Of a stretch of 34,450 bases of DNA, positions 16,278-26,249 are shown piece by piece; the first letter of the stretch is position 1, and each line of letters begins with the position of its first letter. The position numbers and the translations under genes were made by a program. The DNA comes from Lutibacter sp. (GTDB taxonomy: Bacteria; Bacteroidota; Bacteroidia; Flavobacteriales; Flavobacteriaceae). The stretch covers positions 1 through 34,450 of the forward strand of contig DAIDMK010000031.1 of the NCBI GenBank assembly GCA_027449025.1, written 5' to 3'. Under the pieces are notes generated by a model, which worked only from the letters and a program-made list of their open reading frames with translations, was not told the origin of the DNA and did no database searches.

Positions 16278-19217
16278 ATGCGTAAAATAGGATACTTTTT
16301 TATTATATTCTTATTCGGTCAATCAACATTATATGCCCAAATCCCTGGATTAACACAGTTTACCACAAACAATGGTTTACCAAGTAATACCATCTATGAT
16401 ATTGTTCAGGATGAGGATGGCTTTATTTGGATTGCAACAGATTATGGTGTGAGTAAATTTGATGGGCTTACTTTTCAAAATTTCACAATTACAGATGGTC
16501 TTCCAGATAATGAAGTCTTATCGCTATTTAAAGATTCAAAACAGCGTATTTGGATATTTGGGTTTAACGGCAGAATTGGATTTATTAAAAATGAAAAAAT
16601 TTACAACAGTCATAACCTAGGTTTCTTGAATAACTTAACATTTTCTAGTTTTATAACTGACGTATATGAAGACAGCAATAAAAATATATGGTTTTTAGAA
16701 TCATTAAATGATATTAAAAAATTAGATTCGTCCAATTTCATCACCAAATATAATTTAAATAATATTCCACTTAAAAGTAGCTCAAATAGATTTAATATTA
16801 CTGAAAACATTTATGGTGAAATCAAAATATTAATGTCTGCCTCCAATAAAAAAAACATCAATCAAATATATAGTAGTTCATTAATAAATCCCAAATGGGA
16901 GCTTATAAATCAAGATTTATATAATCAAAAAACAATTTTATCATTGAGAGCGGAAAAACCGGAAGCTCTTAAAAATATTGATAGTATCTCAAGATATATT
17001 TCAAAGATTATATTTGATGATTTTAGTTATAATTATTCATCTAACTTATTCTATCAAACACTAACCTATGATAATTCTTTTTTAATTACAAATTTAGATA
17101 ATGGCGTTATATTGATTAATTCAACGGATAAAAATCAAAACAAAAAAATTCTCCAAAATATTCGTTCTACAAATTCATTTTTAGATTCGGAAAACAACAT
17201 CTGGATTGGTAGTCAATCAAAAGGAATATTTCTTTTTCCAAATCTTAGAATCCAAGGAGTTCAATTTGATGACACGAGTAAAAATAATTTTTATGCAATA
17301 AGCTTATTTCAAAATAAATTGATCTTAGGGAATGATCAGAGTGAAATTATCATTATAAATAAAGAAACTTTACAAACAATTTCTACCATAAAATTGGGTA
17401 AAAATCAGAAAAGAATAAATCAGTTGAAATCCTACGATAACCTGCTTTATATTTCGAGCAATAACAGTATTGATCAATTAAAATCAAACTTAGATCTCAA
17501 ATGCCTTAAAAATATGTATGAGGCAGATTTTTCCAAAACCGATTTAAAAAATTTCAAATTTATTTCAATTGGAGATAATGGAATTTATACGGCAAATTCA
17601 AACGGGGTTAGTAAAATTAAGAAAACTTCATTATTAACAGAAAAGTTATGGAACAAGAGAAGTACCGCTATTTGTTACGCAGGGAACGACAGTTTATGGA
17701 TTGGCACAACTAAAGGTCTGTATCTTCAAAATGCTGGCGTCACCAAAAAATTCGATATCGGAAATCTATTTAATGAAAGTATTATTTACACACTGGAAAA
17801 TAGTTCAAGAGGGTTATTGGTTGGATCAAACGCTAATGGTTTAGGAATTTTAAAAAACGGAAAATTTAAAATAATTTCTAAAGAAGACGGTTTGTTGAGC
17901 AATTCTGTAAAATCTATTTTTGTTGATGCTAAAAAAAATATTTGGCTTTCCACTAATTTAGGATTGAACCGGCTTGAGTTAGATAACAACAATAATTTAA
18001 TTCGCTTTAATAGTTATACAATTTCTGATGGGTTGTACAGCAACGACGTGCGAGCTTGTTATGTTGATAAAAACAAAGTGTATGTGGCAACTTCAAACGG
18101 CTTAAACATTATAGACATATCAAGGGAAGAAATCTCAATATCCCCACCTAGAATTCATATGAATGAGGTGTTGTTGAACAATAAAAACATCGATAAAACA
18201 AACAATCAAATTTTTGATTCACAATCCAACAATATTCAGTTTAATTTTTCTGGAATTTCTTTTAAAAGTCTTGGAAACATTACTTTTAAATATCGCTTAT
18301 TGGGTTTAGAGCCCGATTGGATTGAAACCAATAATAATACTGTTAGATATTCTTCGTTACTGCCTAAGCGCTATACTTTTGAAGTAAAAGCGATCTCAAA
18401 AAACAGGTTAGAAAGCATCAATCTTTCCATGTTTACATTTACTATAAAACCACCCATATACAAAACCTGGTGGTTTATAAGTCTCGTAATTTTGGTGTCG
18501 TTATTATTCATCATGTATTTATTTTACCAAAGAAATCAAAAAATAGAACAGCAAGAAAAAATCAGAGAAAATATATCAAATTTGCGATTTAAGGCATTAA
18601 ATGCGCAAATGAATCCGCATTTTATTAACAATTTGTTGGTAAACATTGATACTTTGGCAAACAATGGAGAACTTGAAGAAGTAAAAGGCTGTTTAGGAAA
18701 ATTTGCCGAACTGGTGAATTTAATTCTACAATCTACTAAAGCCAATTTGATTAATTTAACGGATGAAATTGAAATGGCAAAATTATACTTGGATCTTCAA
18801 AAATTAAGATTCCTTAAAAACATCTCTTACACCATAAATACTGAATCCATTTCCCAAGAAGAATTAGAAAATATTTTGGTGCCACCAATGATATTACAGC
18901 CAATTATAGAGAATTCTTTTAAACATGGATTTAGAAACGGAAACAAAACCAACCATATTGCCTTGAATTTTTATCTCGAAAACGAAGAATTTTTAATCTG
19001 TGAAATTATAGACAATGGCGTAGGAATTGAAAATATGGAAAATTCCTTGGCACCAAAAAGTTCAGGAATCTCATTTTCCAATATTAATGAACGCCTGCAA
19101 TTGATTCATAATGCTAAGAGTGAAGAAAACTTGGTCATTATTTCAAATGTTACAGACGAATTTAATACCTTAGTAGGATTAAAAGTTACCATAAAAATCC
19201 CTTTAATAAGTTTTTAA
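16278..19217 (+). CDS. propeller-domain sensor histidine kinase (LytS type)
   Basis: This is a 979-aa membrane sensor. A signal peptide (residues 1-20, ending TLYAQ) is followed by periplasmic Reg_prop beta-propeller repeats (for example GLPSNTIYDIVQDEDGFIWI near 33-52, GLLSNSVKSIFVDAKKNIWL near 540), a Y_Y_Y domain (about 625-725) and a single transmembrane helix starting at WWFISLVILVS (731). The cytoplasmic His_kinase domain has ALNAQMNPHFINNLL with H781 and an ATPase domain with PPMILQPIIENSFKHG and IIDNGVGI. Such proteins detect an extracellular or periplasmic ligand, often carbohydrate, and phosphorylate a partner; the ligand is unknown. The response regulator follows after 8 nt, and the receiver is not fused as in hybrid systems. 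Confidence 0.93.
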   Translation: MRKIGYFFIIFLFGQSTLYAQIPGLTQFTTNNGLPSNTIYDIVQDEDGFIWIATDYGVSKFDGLTFQNFTITDGLPDNEVLSLFKDSKQRIWIFGFNGRIGFIKNEKIYNSHNLGFLNNLTFSSFITDVYEDSNKNIWFLESLNDIKKLDSSNFITKYNLNNIPLKSSSNRFNITENIYGEIKILMSASNKKNINQIYSSSLINPKWELINQDLYNQKTILSLRAEKPEALKNIDSISRYISKIIFDDFSYNYSSNLFYQTLTYDNSFLITNLDNGVILINSTDKNQNKKILQNIRSTNSFLDSENNIWIGSQSKGIFLFPNLRIQGVQFDDTSKNNFYAISLFQNKLILGNDQSEIIIINKETLQTISTIKLGKNQKRINQLKSYDNLLYISSNNSIDQLKSNLDLKCLKNMYEADFSKTDLKNFKFISIGDNGIYTANSNGVSKIKKTSLLTEKLWNKRSTAICYAGNDSLWIGTTKGLYLQNAGVTKKFDIGNLFNESIIYTLENSSRGLLVGSNANGLGILKNGKFKIISKEDGLLSNSVKSIFVDAKKNIWLSTNLGLNRLELDNNNNLIRFNSYTISDGLYSNDVRACYVDKNKVYVATSNGLNIIDISREEISISPPRIHMNEVLLNNKNIDKTNNQIFDSQSNNIQFNFSGISFKSLGNITFKYRLLGLEPDWIETNNNTVRYSSLLPKRYTFEVKAISKNRLESINLSMFTFTIKPPIYKTWWFISLVILVSLLFIMYLFYQRNQKIEQQEKIRENISNLRFKALNAQMNPHFINNLLVNIDTLANNGELEEVKGCLGKFAELVNLILQSTKANLINLTDEIEMAKLYLDLQKLRFLKNISYTINTESISQEELENILVPPMILQPIIENSFKHGFRNGNKTNHIALNFYLENEEFLICEIIDNGVGIENMENSLAPKSSGISFSNINERLQLIHNAKSEENLVIISNVTDEFNTLVGLKVTIKIPLISF

Positions 19218-19225
19218 ATTTCATT

Positions 19226-19981
19226 ATGATAAGTGCCATAATTATTGAAGACGAGACTGCAGCCTACAAACATCTCAAAAACATTATAGAAACAAATTAT
19301 AGCTCGCAAATAAAGGTTGTTGGACATGAAACTGGTGTGGAAAAAGGGATTAAACTGATAAATGACTTAAATCCCCAACTCGTATTCTTAGACATCCAAT
19401 TACAAGATGGCGATGGTTTTGAAATTTTGGACTATTTTACAAACTCTTCAACATTTGAAGTGATTTTTACCACCGGACTAAAAGATTACAAGGAAAAAGC
19501 AATGGATTATTTTGCTTTTTATTATCTGAATAAACCCATTCAGTCAGATCAATTGTTTGGTGTTTTGGATAAATTTTTAGAAAAACAATCGGCTTTTAAT
19601 TCCAAAAAATACCTTGCTTTTAAAAATCAACTCGAAAACAAACAGAATAAAATTTCACTTCCAATGAAGAATGGAGAATTTACCATTATTGATATTGATG
19701 ATATTTTATATTGTGAGGCTGATGGGAGCTACACCAACTTTTATACTTTAGACAATAAAGTTTATACCATTTCAAACAATTTAAAAAAAGTAGAAAGTGT
19801 TTTAACGCAAGCCACTTTTTTTAGAATACACCGCTCTACCTTGTTAAACCTTAAACATGTCATTCAATTTAACAATACAGGTGAGCTTGTGCTGTCAAAC
19901 AAAAAAAAGTTACTGGTTTCTTCAAGAAATAAAACGAATTTCTTAAGGGTTTTAAAATTGATGAATTATTCCATCAATTAG
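19226..19981 (+). CDS. LytTR-type response regulator
   Basis: This 251-aa DNA-binding response regulator has a receiver domain (1-115) with acidic E8/D9/E10, phospho-acceptor D56 (LVFLDIQLQDGDGF), T82/T83 and K103 (LNKPIQ). The LytTR domain follows (about 140-250), with DIDDILYCEADGSYTNFYTL and FFRIHRSTLLNLKHV. It is the obvious partner of the kinase gene 8 nt upstream. LytTR domains bind short direct repeats; possible targets are its own operon or the adjacent polysaccharide operon, but this is inference. Its stop overlaps the stop of the convergent YfhO gene by 8 nt (TCAATTAG). Confidence 0.94.
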   Translation: MISAIIIEDETAAYKHLKNIIETNYSSQIKVVGHETGVEKGIKLINDLNPQLVFLDIQLQDGDGFEILDYFTNSSTFEVIFTTGLKDYKEKAMDYFAFYYLNKPIQSDQLFGVLDKFLEKQSAFNSKKYLAFKNQLENKQNKISLPMKNGEFTIIDIDDILYCEADGSYTNFYTLDNKVYTISNNLKKVESVLTQATFFRIHRSTLLNLKHVIQFNNTGELVLSNKKKLLVSSRNKTNFLRVLKLMNYSIN

Positions 19982-22394
19982 TCTTTCTTCTTTTAACAAA
20001 AAACCAACCAACAAAAATTACCAAAAGCAATCCGTAAGAAATTAAAGTGATTGTGGTTCCCGTTTTTATAACTGTAGGCTCAAACTTAAATTCAATTTTA
20101 TGATTTCCTTGCGGAATTTCCATACCGCGTAACACAAAATTAACGCGATAATGTGGCGTTAATTTTCCATCAATATAAGCATTCCAACCATCTTTGTAAT
20201 AGATTTCAGAAAAAACCGCAAACTGGTTGGTACTTGCATTGAAATCGTAAACCAAATTATTTAATGCGTAGGATGTTAATTGAATAGTGGCTGTTGAATC
20301 TTTTGGATAACTGGTTTTAAATCCTTCAGAAACAAACCTTTTATCAATCACGGCTTCCGTTTTTGTTTTTAAACTGTCCAAAGCCAATATTTCTTCATTG
20401 GCATTATTAGCAATTTTAATTGTATTTATCAACCAAGTATTTCCGTTGGGTTCGGGATTTTGTTGTACCGTTTCCCTATTGCTTCCATCTTCAAAAACAA
20501 AGTATTTGGTGTTCAGCATATTTAACACTTCAATATTGTTTTTTGAGATCTGAAAATCATATAATTCCTGATACCGTTCCAATTTCGCCGCATGATAACC
20601 GCCAATAGAGTTGTGATAATAGGAAGTGCTTCCGTCGTTCATTGGATCAACAATAAAATTGGCAACCCTATAATAACTTTTATCTTTTAATATTTCTCTG
20701 TCGATTTCCGACGCTATAAAAGGCTTTTGAATTTCCCTTGCACTTTTGAAATCGGCATTATTTACATAACGCCTATCAACAGAAACCAAATCGAATAAAA
20801 TAATGGCGCCTAAAACGATAATTGCATAATTTTTATTAAGTTTTTCCTTAATGAATAACCACAAGACACCAGCAGAAATTACAACAAAAATAAGGGTTCG
20901 TAAGCTATCTGAAAAGAAAATCGCTTTTCTGTCGGCAACAATATTCTCTAACAACCCTGGCAATAATTGATCGTAACTTGCATCTCTTAAACCTTCAAAA
21001 TCAAAAAGGTTTGTACCTAACAAGGTGAAAATTAATGCGATGCCGCCAGCGATGAAAAAACTGTTTTTCAAAGCTTTTAATTTTATTTCAGTCGTATTTG
21101 ATTTATTAAAAAGCTCATTTAACCCCAATATTCCCAATAAAGGAACAGCCAATTCCGCAATTACCTGAATTGATGAAACCGCCCTAAATTTATTGTACAT
21201 AGGAACATAATCAATAAAAAAGTTGGTCAAAAAGTTTAGATTTTTTCCCCAACTAAGCAGTATTGAAAAAACAACAACACCGACCAACCATTTTTTTAGT
21301 TTGCCTTTTACAAGAAAAAGACCTAAAACAAACAAAAACACCAGCACAGCGCCAATATAGGCCGGCGCTTCAACAATAGGCTGTTTTCCCCAATACATCG
21401 GCGCAAATTCGGCAAATTCTTTCGCCTGACTAGGATCTGTTCTGTCCTTTAAAAAATTGTAAATATTTGAATCAAGTCCAACATTTTCATAATTTCCACC
21501 ACCCATAAAACGTGGAATAAACAGGTTGAATGTTTCTAAAACACCATAACTGTAATCGGTGATATATTCTTTGGACAAACCGCTTGAAGCAACTTTTGAT
21601 GAGCCATCCGGATTGATGGTGAGCTCACTTTTGCCTCTTGTGCTGTGAGAAACATATTCTTTAGTTGCCAATAAACTGGTGGCATTTGTGCCAATTGCCA
21701 ACACAACCGCAACCACCAAAATAGCAATACTTTTAAAAAAATCAGGCAATTGCCTTTCTTTAAATGCCTCAATTAAATAGAAAACGCCTAAAATTAATAC
21801 CACAAAAAACAAATAATAAGTCATTTGCGGATGGCTAGCCTTAATTTCCAGCGACATTGCGACAGCTGTAAGCAAAAAACCCCACAAGTAATTTCGCTGC
21901 AACACCATTAAAATACCTGCCAAAACTATAGGCATATAAGCAATTGCGTGCGCTTTTGAATTGTGACCAACGCCTAAAATAATGATAAAATAAGTTGAAA
22001 ACCCGAAAGCCAAAGCACCTAAGATTGCCAGTTTATACTCCACTTTTAACACTGTTAAAAGGATAAAAAAGCCTAGAAGATATAGAAATAGATAATCGGC
22101 TGGCCTTGGTAAAAATCGCAAAAATCCATCAAATTTTTTAACATAATCATTTGGATATAAAATACTTAAATTATAGGTTGGCATTCCGCCAAAAGCAGCA
22201 TTCGTCCAATAAGGTTCCGCATCATTTTCAGCGCGAAAATCATTGATGTCTTTCGCCATTCCAGTAAAATGCATAATATCACTTTGGAATATTTTTTTAC
22301 CTTCCAGAATCGGAGAAAAATAGGCTACAGAAATTAGGATAAAGGCTACAATGGCAACAAAGTACGGAGCCGCTTTTTTGATGGGAAAATTCAT
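19974..22394 (-). CDS. YfhO family membrane protein
   Basis: An 806-aa polytopic protein with at least a dozen hydrophobic segments, a large periplasmic C-terminal part and a final transmembrane helix (TLISYGLLLVIFVGWFFV) before a basic tail. The N-terminal layout (first helix, then SPILEGKKIFQSD, then NAAFGGMPTYNL), GHNSKAHAIAYMPIV and the C-terminal YYKDGWNAYIDGKLTPHYRV are characteristic of YfhO proteins, GT-C-like membrane glycosyltransferases implicated in glycosylating teichoic-acid-type polymers in Firmicutes. In Bacteroidota the substrate is unknown. The gene abuts DUF4834 with no spacing and has no terminator, converging with the LytTR gene. Confidence 0.85.
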   Translation of the reverse strand: MNFPIKKAAPYFVAIVAFILISVAYFSPILEGKKIFQSDIMHFTGMAKDINDFRAENDAEPYWTNAAFGGMPTYNLSILYPNDYVKKFDGFLRFLPRPADYLFLYLLGFFILLTVLKVEYKLAILGALAFGFSTYFIIILGVGHNSKAHAIAYMPIVLAGILMVLQRNYLWGFLLTAVAMSLEIKASHPQMTYYLFFVVLILGVFYLIEAFKERQLPDFFKSIAILVVAVVLAIGTNATSLLATKEYVSHSTRGKSELTINPDGSSKVASSGLSKEYITDYSYGVLETFNLFIPRFMGGGNYENVGLDSNIYNFLKDRTDPSQAKEFAEFAPMYWGKQPIVEAPAYIGAVLVFLFVLGLFLVKGKLKKWLVGVVVFSILLSWGKNLNFLTNFFIDYVPMYNKFRAVSSIQVIAELAVPLLGILGLNELFNKSNTTEIKLKALKNSFFIAGGIALIFTLLGTNLFDFEGLRDASYDQLLPGLLENIVADRKAIFFSDSLRTLIFVVISAGVLWLFIKEKLNKNYAIIVLGAIILFDLVSVDRRYVNNADFKSAREIQKPFIASEIDREILKDKSYYRVANFIVDPMNDGSTSYYHNSIGGYHAAKLERYQELYDFQISKNNIEVLNMLNTKYFVFEDGSNRETVQQNPEPNGNTWLINTIKIANNANEEILALDSLKTKTEAVIDKRFVSEGFKTSYPKDSTATIQLTSYALNNLVYDFNASTNQFAVFSEIYYKDGWNAYIDGKLTPHYRVNFVLRGMEIPQGNHKIEFKFEPTVIKTGTTITLISYGLLLVIFVGWFFVKRRKTN

Positions 22395-22667
22395 TTATTT
22401 ATCGTCTTTAACTTCTTCATAATCAACATAGTCACCCACATCTTTATTTCCTTCCTTATAATCTGAAGGTTTTTTTGCTATCTCTGTTTCACCAACTTTT
22501 CCGGTTGATTTTTGTTGTTGATTATTAAATTGTTGTTGCTGATCTCTCATCTTTTTTTCAACATTGTCTATAATTTTACCAACAAACAAAGGCAAAATAT
22601 ACCTTCCAATAAATTTAATAGCATAATATATAATTACTATAATTGCTAACGTTCTTAACAATCCCAT
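22395..22667 (-). CDS. DUF4834 family small membrane protein
   Basis: A 90-aa protein with one N-terminal hydrophobic helix (MGLLRTLAIIVIIYYAIKFI), an amphipathic segment, a Q/N-rich linker (DQQQQFNNQQQK) and an acidic C terminus with DYVDYEEV. This arrangement is that of DUF4834, a Flavobacteriia family of unknown function. Its stop is directly followed by the YfhO ATG, so the two are cotranscribed. The Q-rich patch is low complexity and probably disordered. Confidence 0.85.
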   Translation of the reverse strand: MGLLRTLAIIVIIYYAIKFIGRYILPLFVGKIIDNVEKKMRDQQQQFNNQQQKSTGKVGETEIAKKPSDYKEGNKDVGDYVDYEEVKDDK

Positions 22668-22689
22668 TTCATCTAGTTTTAATAAACTC

Positions 22690-22697
22690 CAAAAATA
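22690..22697 (-). promoter_or_regulatory. DUF4834-yfhO promoter -7 box (TATTTTTG)
   Basis: The - strand reads TATTTTTG, 22 nt before the DUF4834 ATG at 22667. It is one of two divergent boxes in a 100-bp gap. Confidence 0.55.
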
Positions 22698-22738
22698 ACA
22701 ATTTGAGAGGAAAGAAATCGTTTAAATATATAAAATCT

Positions 22739-22746
22739 TATCTTTG
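22739..22746 (+). promoter_or_regulatory. beta-barrel gene promoter -7 box (TATCTTTG)
   Basis: A perfect TAnnTTTG match 21 nt before the ATG at 22768, divergent from the DUF4834 box. It also argues against the in-frame TTG at 22744 as a start, because that codon lies inside the box. Confidence 0.6.
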
Positions 22747-22767
22747 GCAAACCAATCCACCCAAACT

Positions 22768-23709
22768 ATGAAAAACATTTTATTTTTAGTCGTCCTTTTT
22801 GTGAGTATTCAGCTGGTTAATGCACAATATACAGAGATTATCAACTCAAAAAGGCCGGGATTTTCCGAGAGTCCGTATGGTGTTGGCACCAATGTTTATC
22901 AATTTGAAAGCGGTATGTTTTATAACAGCAATAATGATGAAACGCTTGGTGCTTTGGCTGAAACTTTGGGTGGTGAATTATTTTTTAGAGTCGGTAAATT
23001 TAAAGAACGTTTAGAATTTAACGCCAATATCGCCTACCAAAGCGACGAAGTTAATAACCATCCCGATCCAAATTATCAAATTAATGGAATAAGCGATTTT
23101 ACCGTTGGTGCAAAATATTTGTTATACCAACAAGAATACAAAGATAAATCCAAGGAAATTAGAAGTTGGAAACGCAGAATGGCTTTCGACAAAAAAAGAT
23201 TAATCCCTTCGGTAGGTGTTTATGGTGGAGCGCATTTAAACATGTTGGGAAAAGATTATAAAAACGAGGATGGTATTAGTTATAAAGGCGCTGTATTATT
23301 GCAAAACGATTTTTCGGATCGATTGATTTTACTAACAAATTTAATTGCCGACAATATTACTTCGGAAAATAAAAATTACTCGTACATAGTTACGATGACC
23401 TATGCCATTAATCAAAATTGGTCTTATTTTATTGAAAATCAAGGGAAATATTACAAGGATTATTCGCCAAATTATCAGTTCGGAACTGGAATAGCTTATT
23501 TGGTTACAGAAAACTTGCAATTGGACGCTTCAGCAAGAACCAATTTTTTTGATGATTATTCGTATGTTTATGCCACGGCTGGGTTTGCCTGGAGATTGGA
23601 CCGTCACAAGGATTCTTTTGTCTACAAAAATGCACCAAATGAAACGATTTCAAAAAAACCAAACAGAAAAGGATTTTTTTCACGATTATTTAAGAAAAGA
23701 CGCAACTAA
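22768..23709 (+). CDS. putative outer-membrane beta-barrel protein (MetA-degradation/transporter-like)
   Basis: From the ATG at 22768 the 313-aa protein has a clear signal peptide (MKNILFLVVLFVSIQLVNAQ). The mature part opens with INSKRPGFSESPYGVG, followed by alternating strands ending in aromatic residues, as in outer-membrane barrels. RPGFSESP and the overall pattern match the family labelled putative MetA-pathway of phenol degradation / transporter; that name says little about function here. The C-terminal tail (KKPNRKGFFSRLFKKRRN) is strongly basic and unlike a normal barrel end. The frame is open to a TTG at 22744, rejected because of the promoter box. GNAT and rsmE follow within 15 nt. 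Confidence 0.75.
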   Translation: MKNILFLVVLFVSIQLVNAQYTEIINSKRPGFSESPYGVGTNVYQFESGMFYNSNNDETLGALAETLGGELFFRVGKFKERLEFNANIAYQSDEVNNHPDPNYQINGISDFTVGAKYLLYQQEYKDKSKEIRSWKRRMAFDKKRLIPSVGVYGGAHLNMLGKDYKNEDGISYKGAVLLQNDFSDRLILLTNLIADNITSENKNYSYIVTMTYAINQNWSYFIENQGKYYKDYSPNYQFGTGIAYLVTENLQLDASARTNFFDDYSYVYATAGFAWRLDRHKDSFVYKNAPNETISKKPNRKGFFSRLFKKRRN

Positions 23710-23724
23710 CATCATTTAATTTCT

Positions 23725-24843
23725 ATGATTACACTGCAAGAAATGACAACAAAAAAGGAAATGAAAGCATTCGTTGAATTTCCTTTTAAATTGTATAAAA
23801 ACAATCAATATTGGGTTCCTCCTATCATCAATGATGAAATTGAATCCTTTGATAAAACTAAAAACCCGGTTTTTCAACACGCAGATGCACGTTTTTTTGT
23901 GGCGCTGAAGGATAATGAAATAGTTGGGCGCATCGCGGCAATTATCAATTATACCGAAATTAATGAACAAAACGTTAAAAAAATGCGTTTTGGCTGGTTC
24001 GATTTTATTGATGACCTTGAGGTTTCAAAAATTTTATTGTACAAGGCTGAAGAAATTGGCAAACAAAACAAGTTGGAATATATGGAAGGACCGCTGGGCT
24101 TTTCAAATCTTGATAAAGTTGGCGTTTTAACCGAAGGTTTTAACCATATTGGTGCTATGATTACCTGGTACAATTATCCCTATTACAAAGAACATTTTGA
24201 AAAACTTGGTTTTGTGGTGGAAAAGGAATACAACGAAAGTAAATTTCCTTTCATCAATGTAAAAACTGAATTTTTTATGAAGGCGAGTGAAATCATTAAA
24301 AAACGCTATCAATATAAAGCCCTTAATTTTACCAAAACGAAAGAAATTTTGCCTTATGTAGATGAAATGTTCGATTTGTTCAATGATAGTTATGCCTCAT
24401 TATCATCCTTTGTTCCTATTTCCGATATTCAAAAAGCCTATTTTAAAAAGAAATTTATCCCATTTATCAATCCAGAACTGATTGTTTTTGTTGTTGATAA
24501 AGAGGGGAAACTGGTTGCCTTTGCCATTACCATGCCTTCTTTTTCAGAAGCGCTGCAAAAATCAAAAGGCAAGTTATTTCCTTTTGGTATTTTTCACTTA
24601 TTAAATGCAAAAAAAAATAGCAAAGACATCCTTTTCTATTTAATTGGTGTTCACCCAACCCATCAAAACAAAGGTGTACACGCCATCATTTTTGAAGAAT
24701 TCTATAAAACATATACAAAAAAAGGAATTGTCAATTGTTATAGAACTCCCGAACTTTCAACAAATAAAGCAGCAGCGGCACTATGGAAAAATTTTGACCC
24801 GGTAGTTTATAAAAAACGATGCACTTTTAGAAAAGAACTATAA
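23725..24843 (+). CDS. large GNAT-superfamily protein (about 370 aa)
   Basis: A 372-aa cytosolic protein with GNAT features spread over two halves: NEIVGRIAAIINY and KLEYMEGPLGFSNLDKVGVL in the first, GVHPTHQNKGVHAIIFEEFY in the second, where THQNKGVH takes the place of the acetyl-CoA loop. Family members are common in Bacteroidota; some are annotated as GTP cyclohydrolase, for which I see no support. The YYKEHFEKLGF element is the usual helix closing the first domain. Substrate unknown. Its stop overlaps the rsmE start (TAATG), giving a barrel-GNAT-rsmE-DUF4159 operon. Confidence 0.75.
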   Translation: MITLQEMTTKKEMKAFVEFPFKLYKNNQYWVPPIINDEIESFDKTKNPVFQHADARFFVALKDNEIVGRIAAIINYTEINEQNVKKMRFGWFDFIDDLEVSKILLYKAEEIGKQNKLEYMEGPLGFSNLDKVGVLTEGFNHIGAMITWYNYPYYKEHFEKLGFVVEKEYNESKFPFINVKTEFFMKASEIIKKRYQYKALNFTKTKEILPYVDEMFDLFNDSYASLSSFVPISDIQKAYFKKKFIPFINPELIVFVVDKEGKLVAFAITMPSFSEALQKSKGKLFPFGIFHLLNAKKNSKDILFYLIGVHPTHQNKGVHAIIFEEFYKTYTKKGIVNCYRTPELSTNKAAAALWKNFDPVVYKKRCTFRKEL

Positions 24844-25550
24844 TGCAGTTATTTTACAACCCAGAATTAACAACCGACACCAAACAGTTTTCTTTTGATA
24901 AAGTTGAAAGCAAACATATTGTGCGTGTTTTACGAAAAAAAGAAGGTGATAAAATTTTTATCACCAATGGCTTGGGTCAATTATTTACTTCGGAAATTTT
25001 GCTTGCCAACGATAAAAAGTGTTTGGTGAACATTGTGAGCTTTGAAACCCAAGAAATTTGCAGAAATTATTATTTGCACATCGCAATTGCACCCACAAAA
25101 TTAAACGACCGTTTTGAATGGTTTTTGGAAAAAGCAACCGAAATTGGCATTGATGAAATTACGCCAATAATTTGCGAACATTCTGAACGTAAAATAATTA
25201 AAACAGAAAGGATGGAAAAAATAATTCTCTCTGCGGCCAAACAGTCACTTAAATTCCATTTTCCAAAATTGAATGGACCCATCACATTTGATGCGTTTAT
25301 AAAGACTCCTTTCCGCGGGCAGTTATTTATTGCGCATTGTGAAGAAACCAGCAAAAAATCATTGAAATCGGAGTTAAAACCTTCAATAAAAACAACCATC
25401 CTCATTGGACCGGAAGGTGATTTTTCATCCAAAGAAATCCAACAAAGTTTGGACAATAACTTTATTCCTGTATCTTTGGGAAATAGCCGTTTACGAACTG
25501 AAACTGCAGGTTTGGTTGCAGTTCACAGCGTGGCATTTGTAAATGAATAA
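24843..25550 (+). CDS. rsmE: 16S rRNA (uracil(1498)-N3)-methyltransferase RsmE
   Basis: RsmE methylates N3 of U1498 in helix 44 of 16S rRNA using SAM. The 235-aa protein has the N-terminal PUA-like domain (HIVRVLRKKEGDKIFITNG) and the SPOUT knot domain with ATEIGIDEITPII, LIGPEGDFSSKE (188-199) and LGNSRLRTETAGL (212-224), which are diagnostic. Start and length are normal. It is translationally coupled to the GNAT gene upstream and followed after 5 nt by DUF4159. Confidence 0.96.
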   Translation: MQLFYNPELTTDTKQFSFDKVESKHIVRVLRKKEGDKIFITNGLGQLFTSEILLANDKKCLVNIVSFETQEICRNYYLHIAIAPTKLNDRFEWFLEKATEIGIDEITPIICEHSERKIIKTERMEKIILSAAKQSLKFHFPKLNGPITFDAFIKTPFRGQLFIAHCEETSKKSLKSELKPSIKTTILIGPEGDFSSKEIQQSLDNNFIPVSLGNSRLRTETAGLVAVHSVAFVNE

Positions 25551-25555
25551 TCTAA

Positions 25556-26248
25556 ATGACGAGATACCATATACCTTATTTTAAAATCCTAAATTATAGA
25601 TTAAAGATTTGTCTTTTTTCTTTATTCTTCTTGATTTTTTCCCTTTCCACAATTCAAGGTCAGCAAATTGCCGTACTAAAATATGGCGGTGGTGGCGATT
25701 GGTATGCAAATCCGACTGCTTTGCCCAATCTCATAAAATTTTGTAATAAAAACATAAACACCGCTATTAAAGAAAATTCTGAAACTGTTGAGGTAAACAG
25801 TATTTCCATTTATAATTATCCCATCGTTTTTATGACTGGTCACGGAAATGTCAGTTTTTCTGATGACGATATTTCTAATCTAAAAAATTATTTAATTTCA
25901 GGCGGTTTTTTACATATTTCAGACAATTACGGACTTGACAACTACGTGAGAAGAGAACTAAAAAAAGTATTTCCAAAGTTAGATTTTCAAGAAATTCCGC
26001 ACAATCATCCAATTTACCACCAAACTTTTAATTTCGAAAACGGCTGTCCGAAAATTCACGAACACAACAACAAACAACCCCAAGGTTTTGGGTTATTTTA
26101 TGAAGGAAGATTGATTTGTTTTTACGACTATGAATCAGATTTAAGCGATGGCTGGGAAGATGAAGAAGTGCACAACGATTCCTTTGAAATTCGTGAAAAA
26201 GCCTTAAAAATGGGCGCAAACATTGTTGAATACGCCTTTAAAAATTAA
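25556..26248 (+). CDS. DUF4159 domain protein, membrane-anchored or exported
   Basis: A 230-aa protein with a hydrophobic segment near residues 18-35 (KICLFSLFFLIFSLST) and a downstream QGQQIAVLKYGGGGDWYANPTALPNL. The body resembles DUF4159, a glutamine-amidotransferase-like fold: VFMTGHGNVSFSDDDISNLKNYL, GGFLHISDNYGLD and PKLDFQEIPHNHPIYH. No catalytic function is established. The unusually long polar N terminus before the hydrophobic segment leaves the exact start and the mode of export uncertain. It lies in the rsmE operon. Confidence 0.8.
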   Translation: MTRYHIPYFKILNYRLKICLFSLFFLIFSLSTIQGQQIAVLKYGGGGDWYANPTALPNLIKFCNKNINTAIKENSETVEVNSISIYNYPIVFMTGHGNVSFSDDDISNLKNYLISGGFLHISDNYGLDNYVRRELKKVFPKLDFQEIPHNHPIYHQTFNFENGCPKIHEHNNKQPQGFGLFYEGRLICFYDYESDLSDGWEDEEVHNDSFEIREKALKMGANIVEYAFKN

Positions 26249-26249
26249 T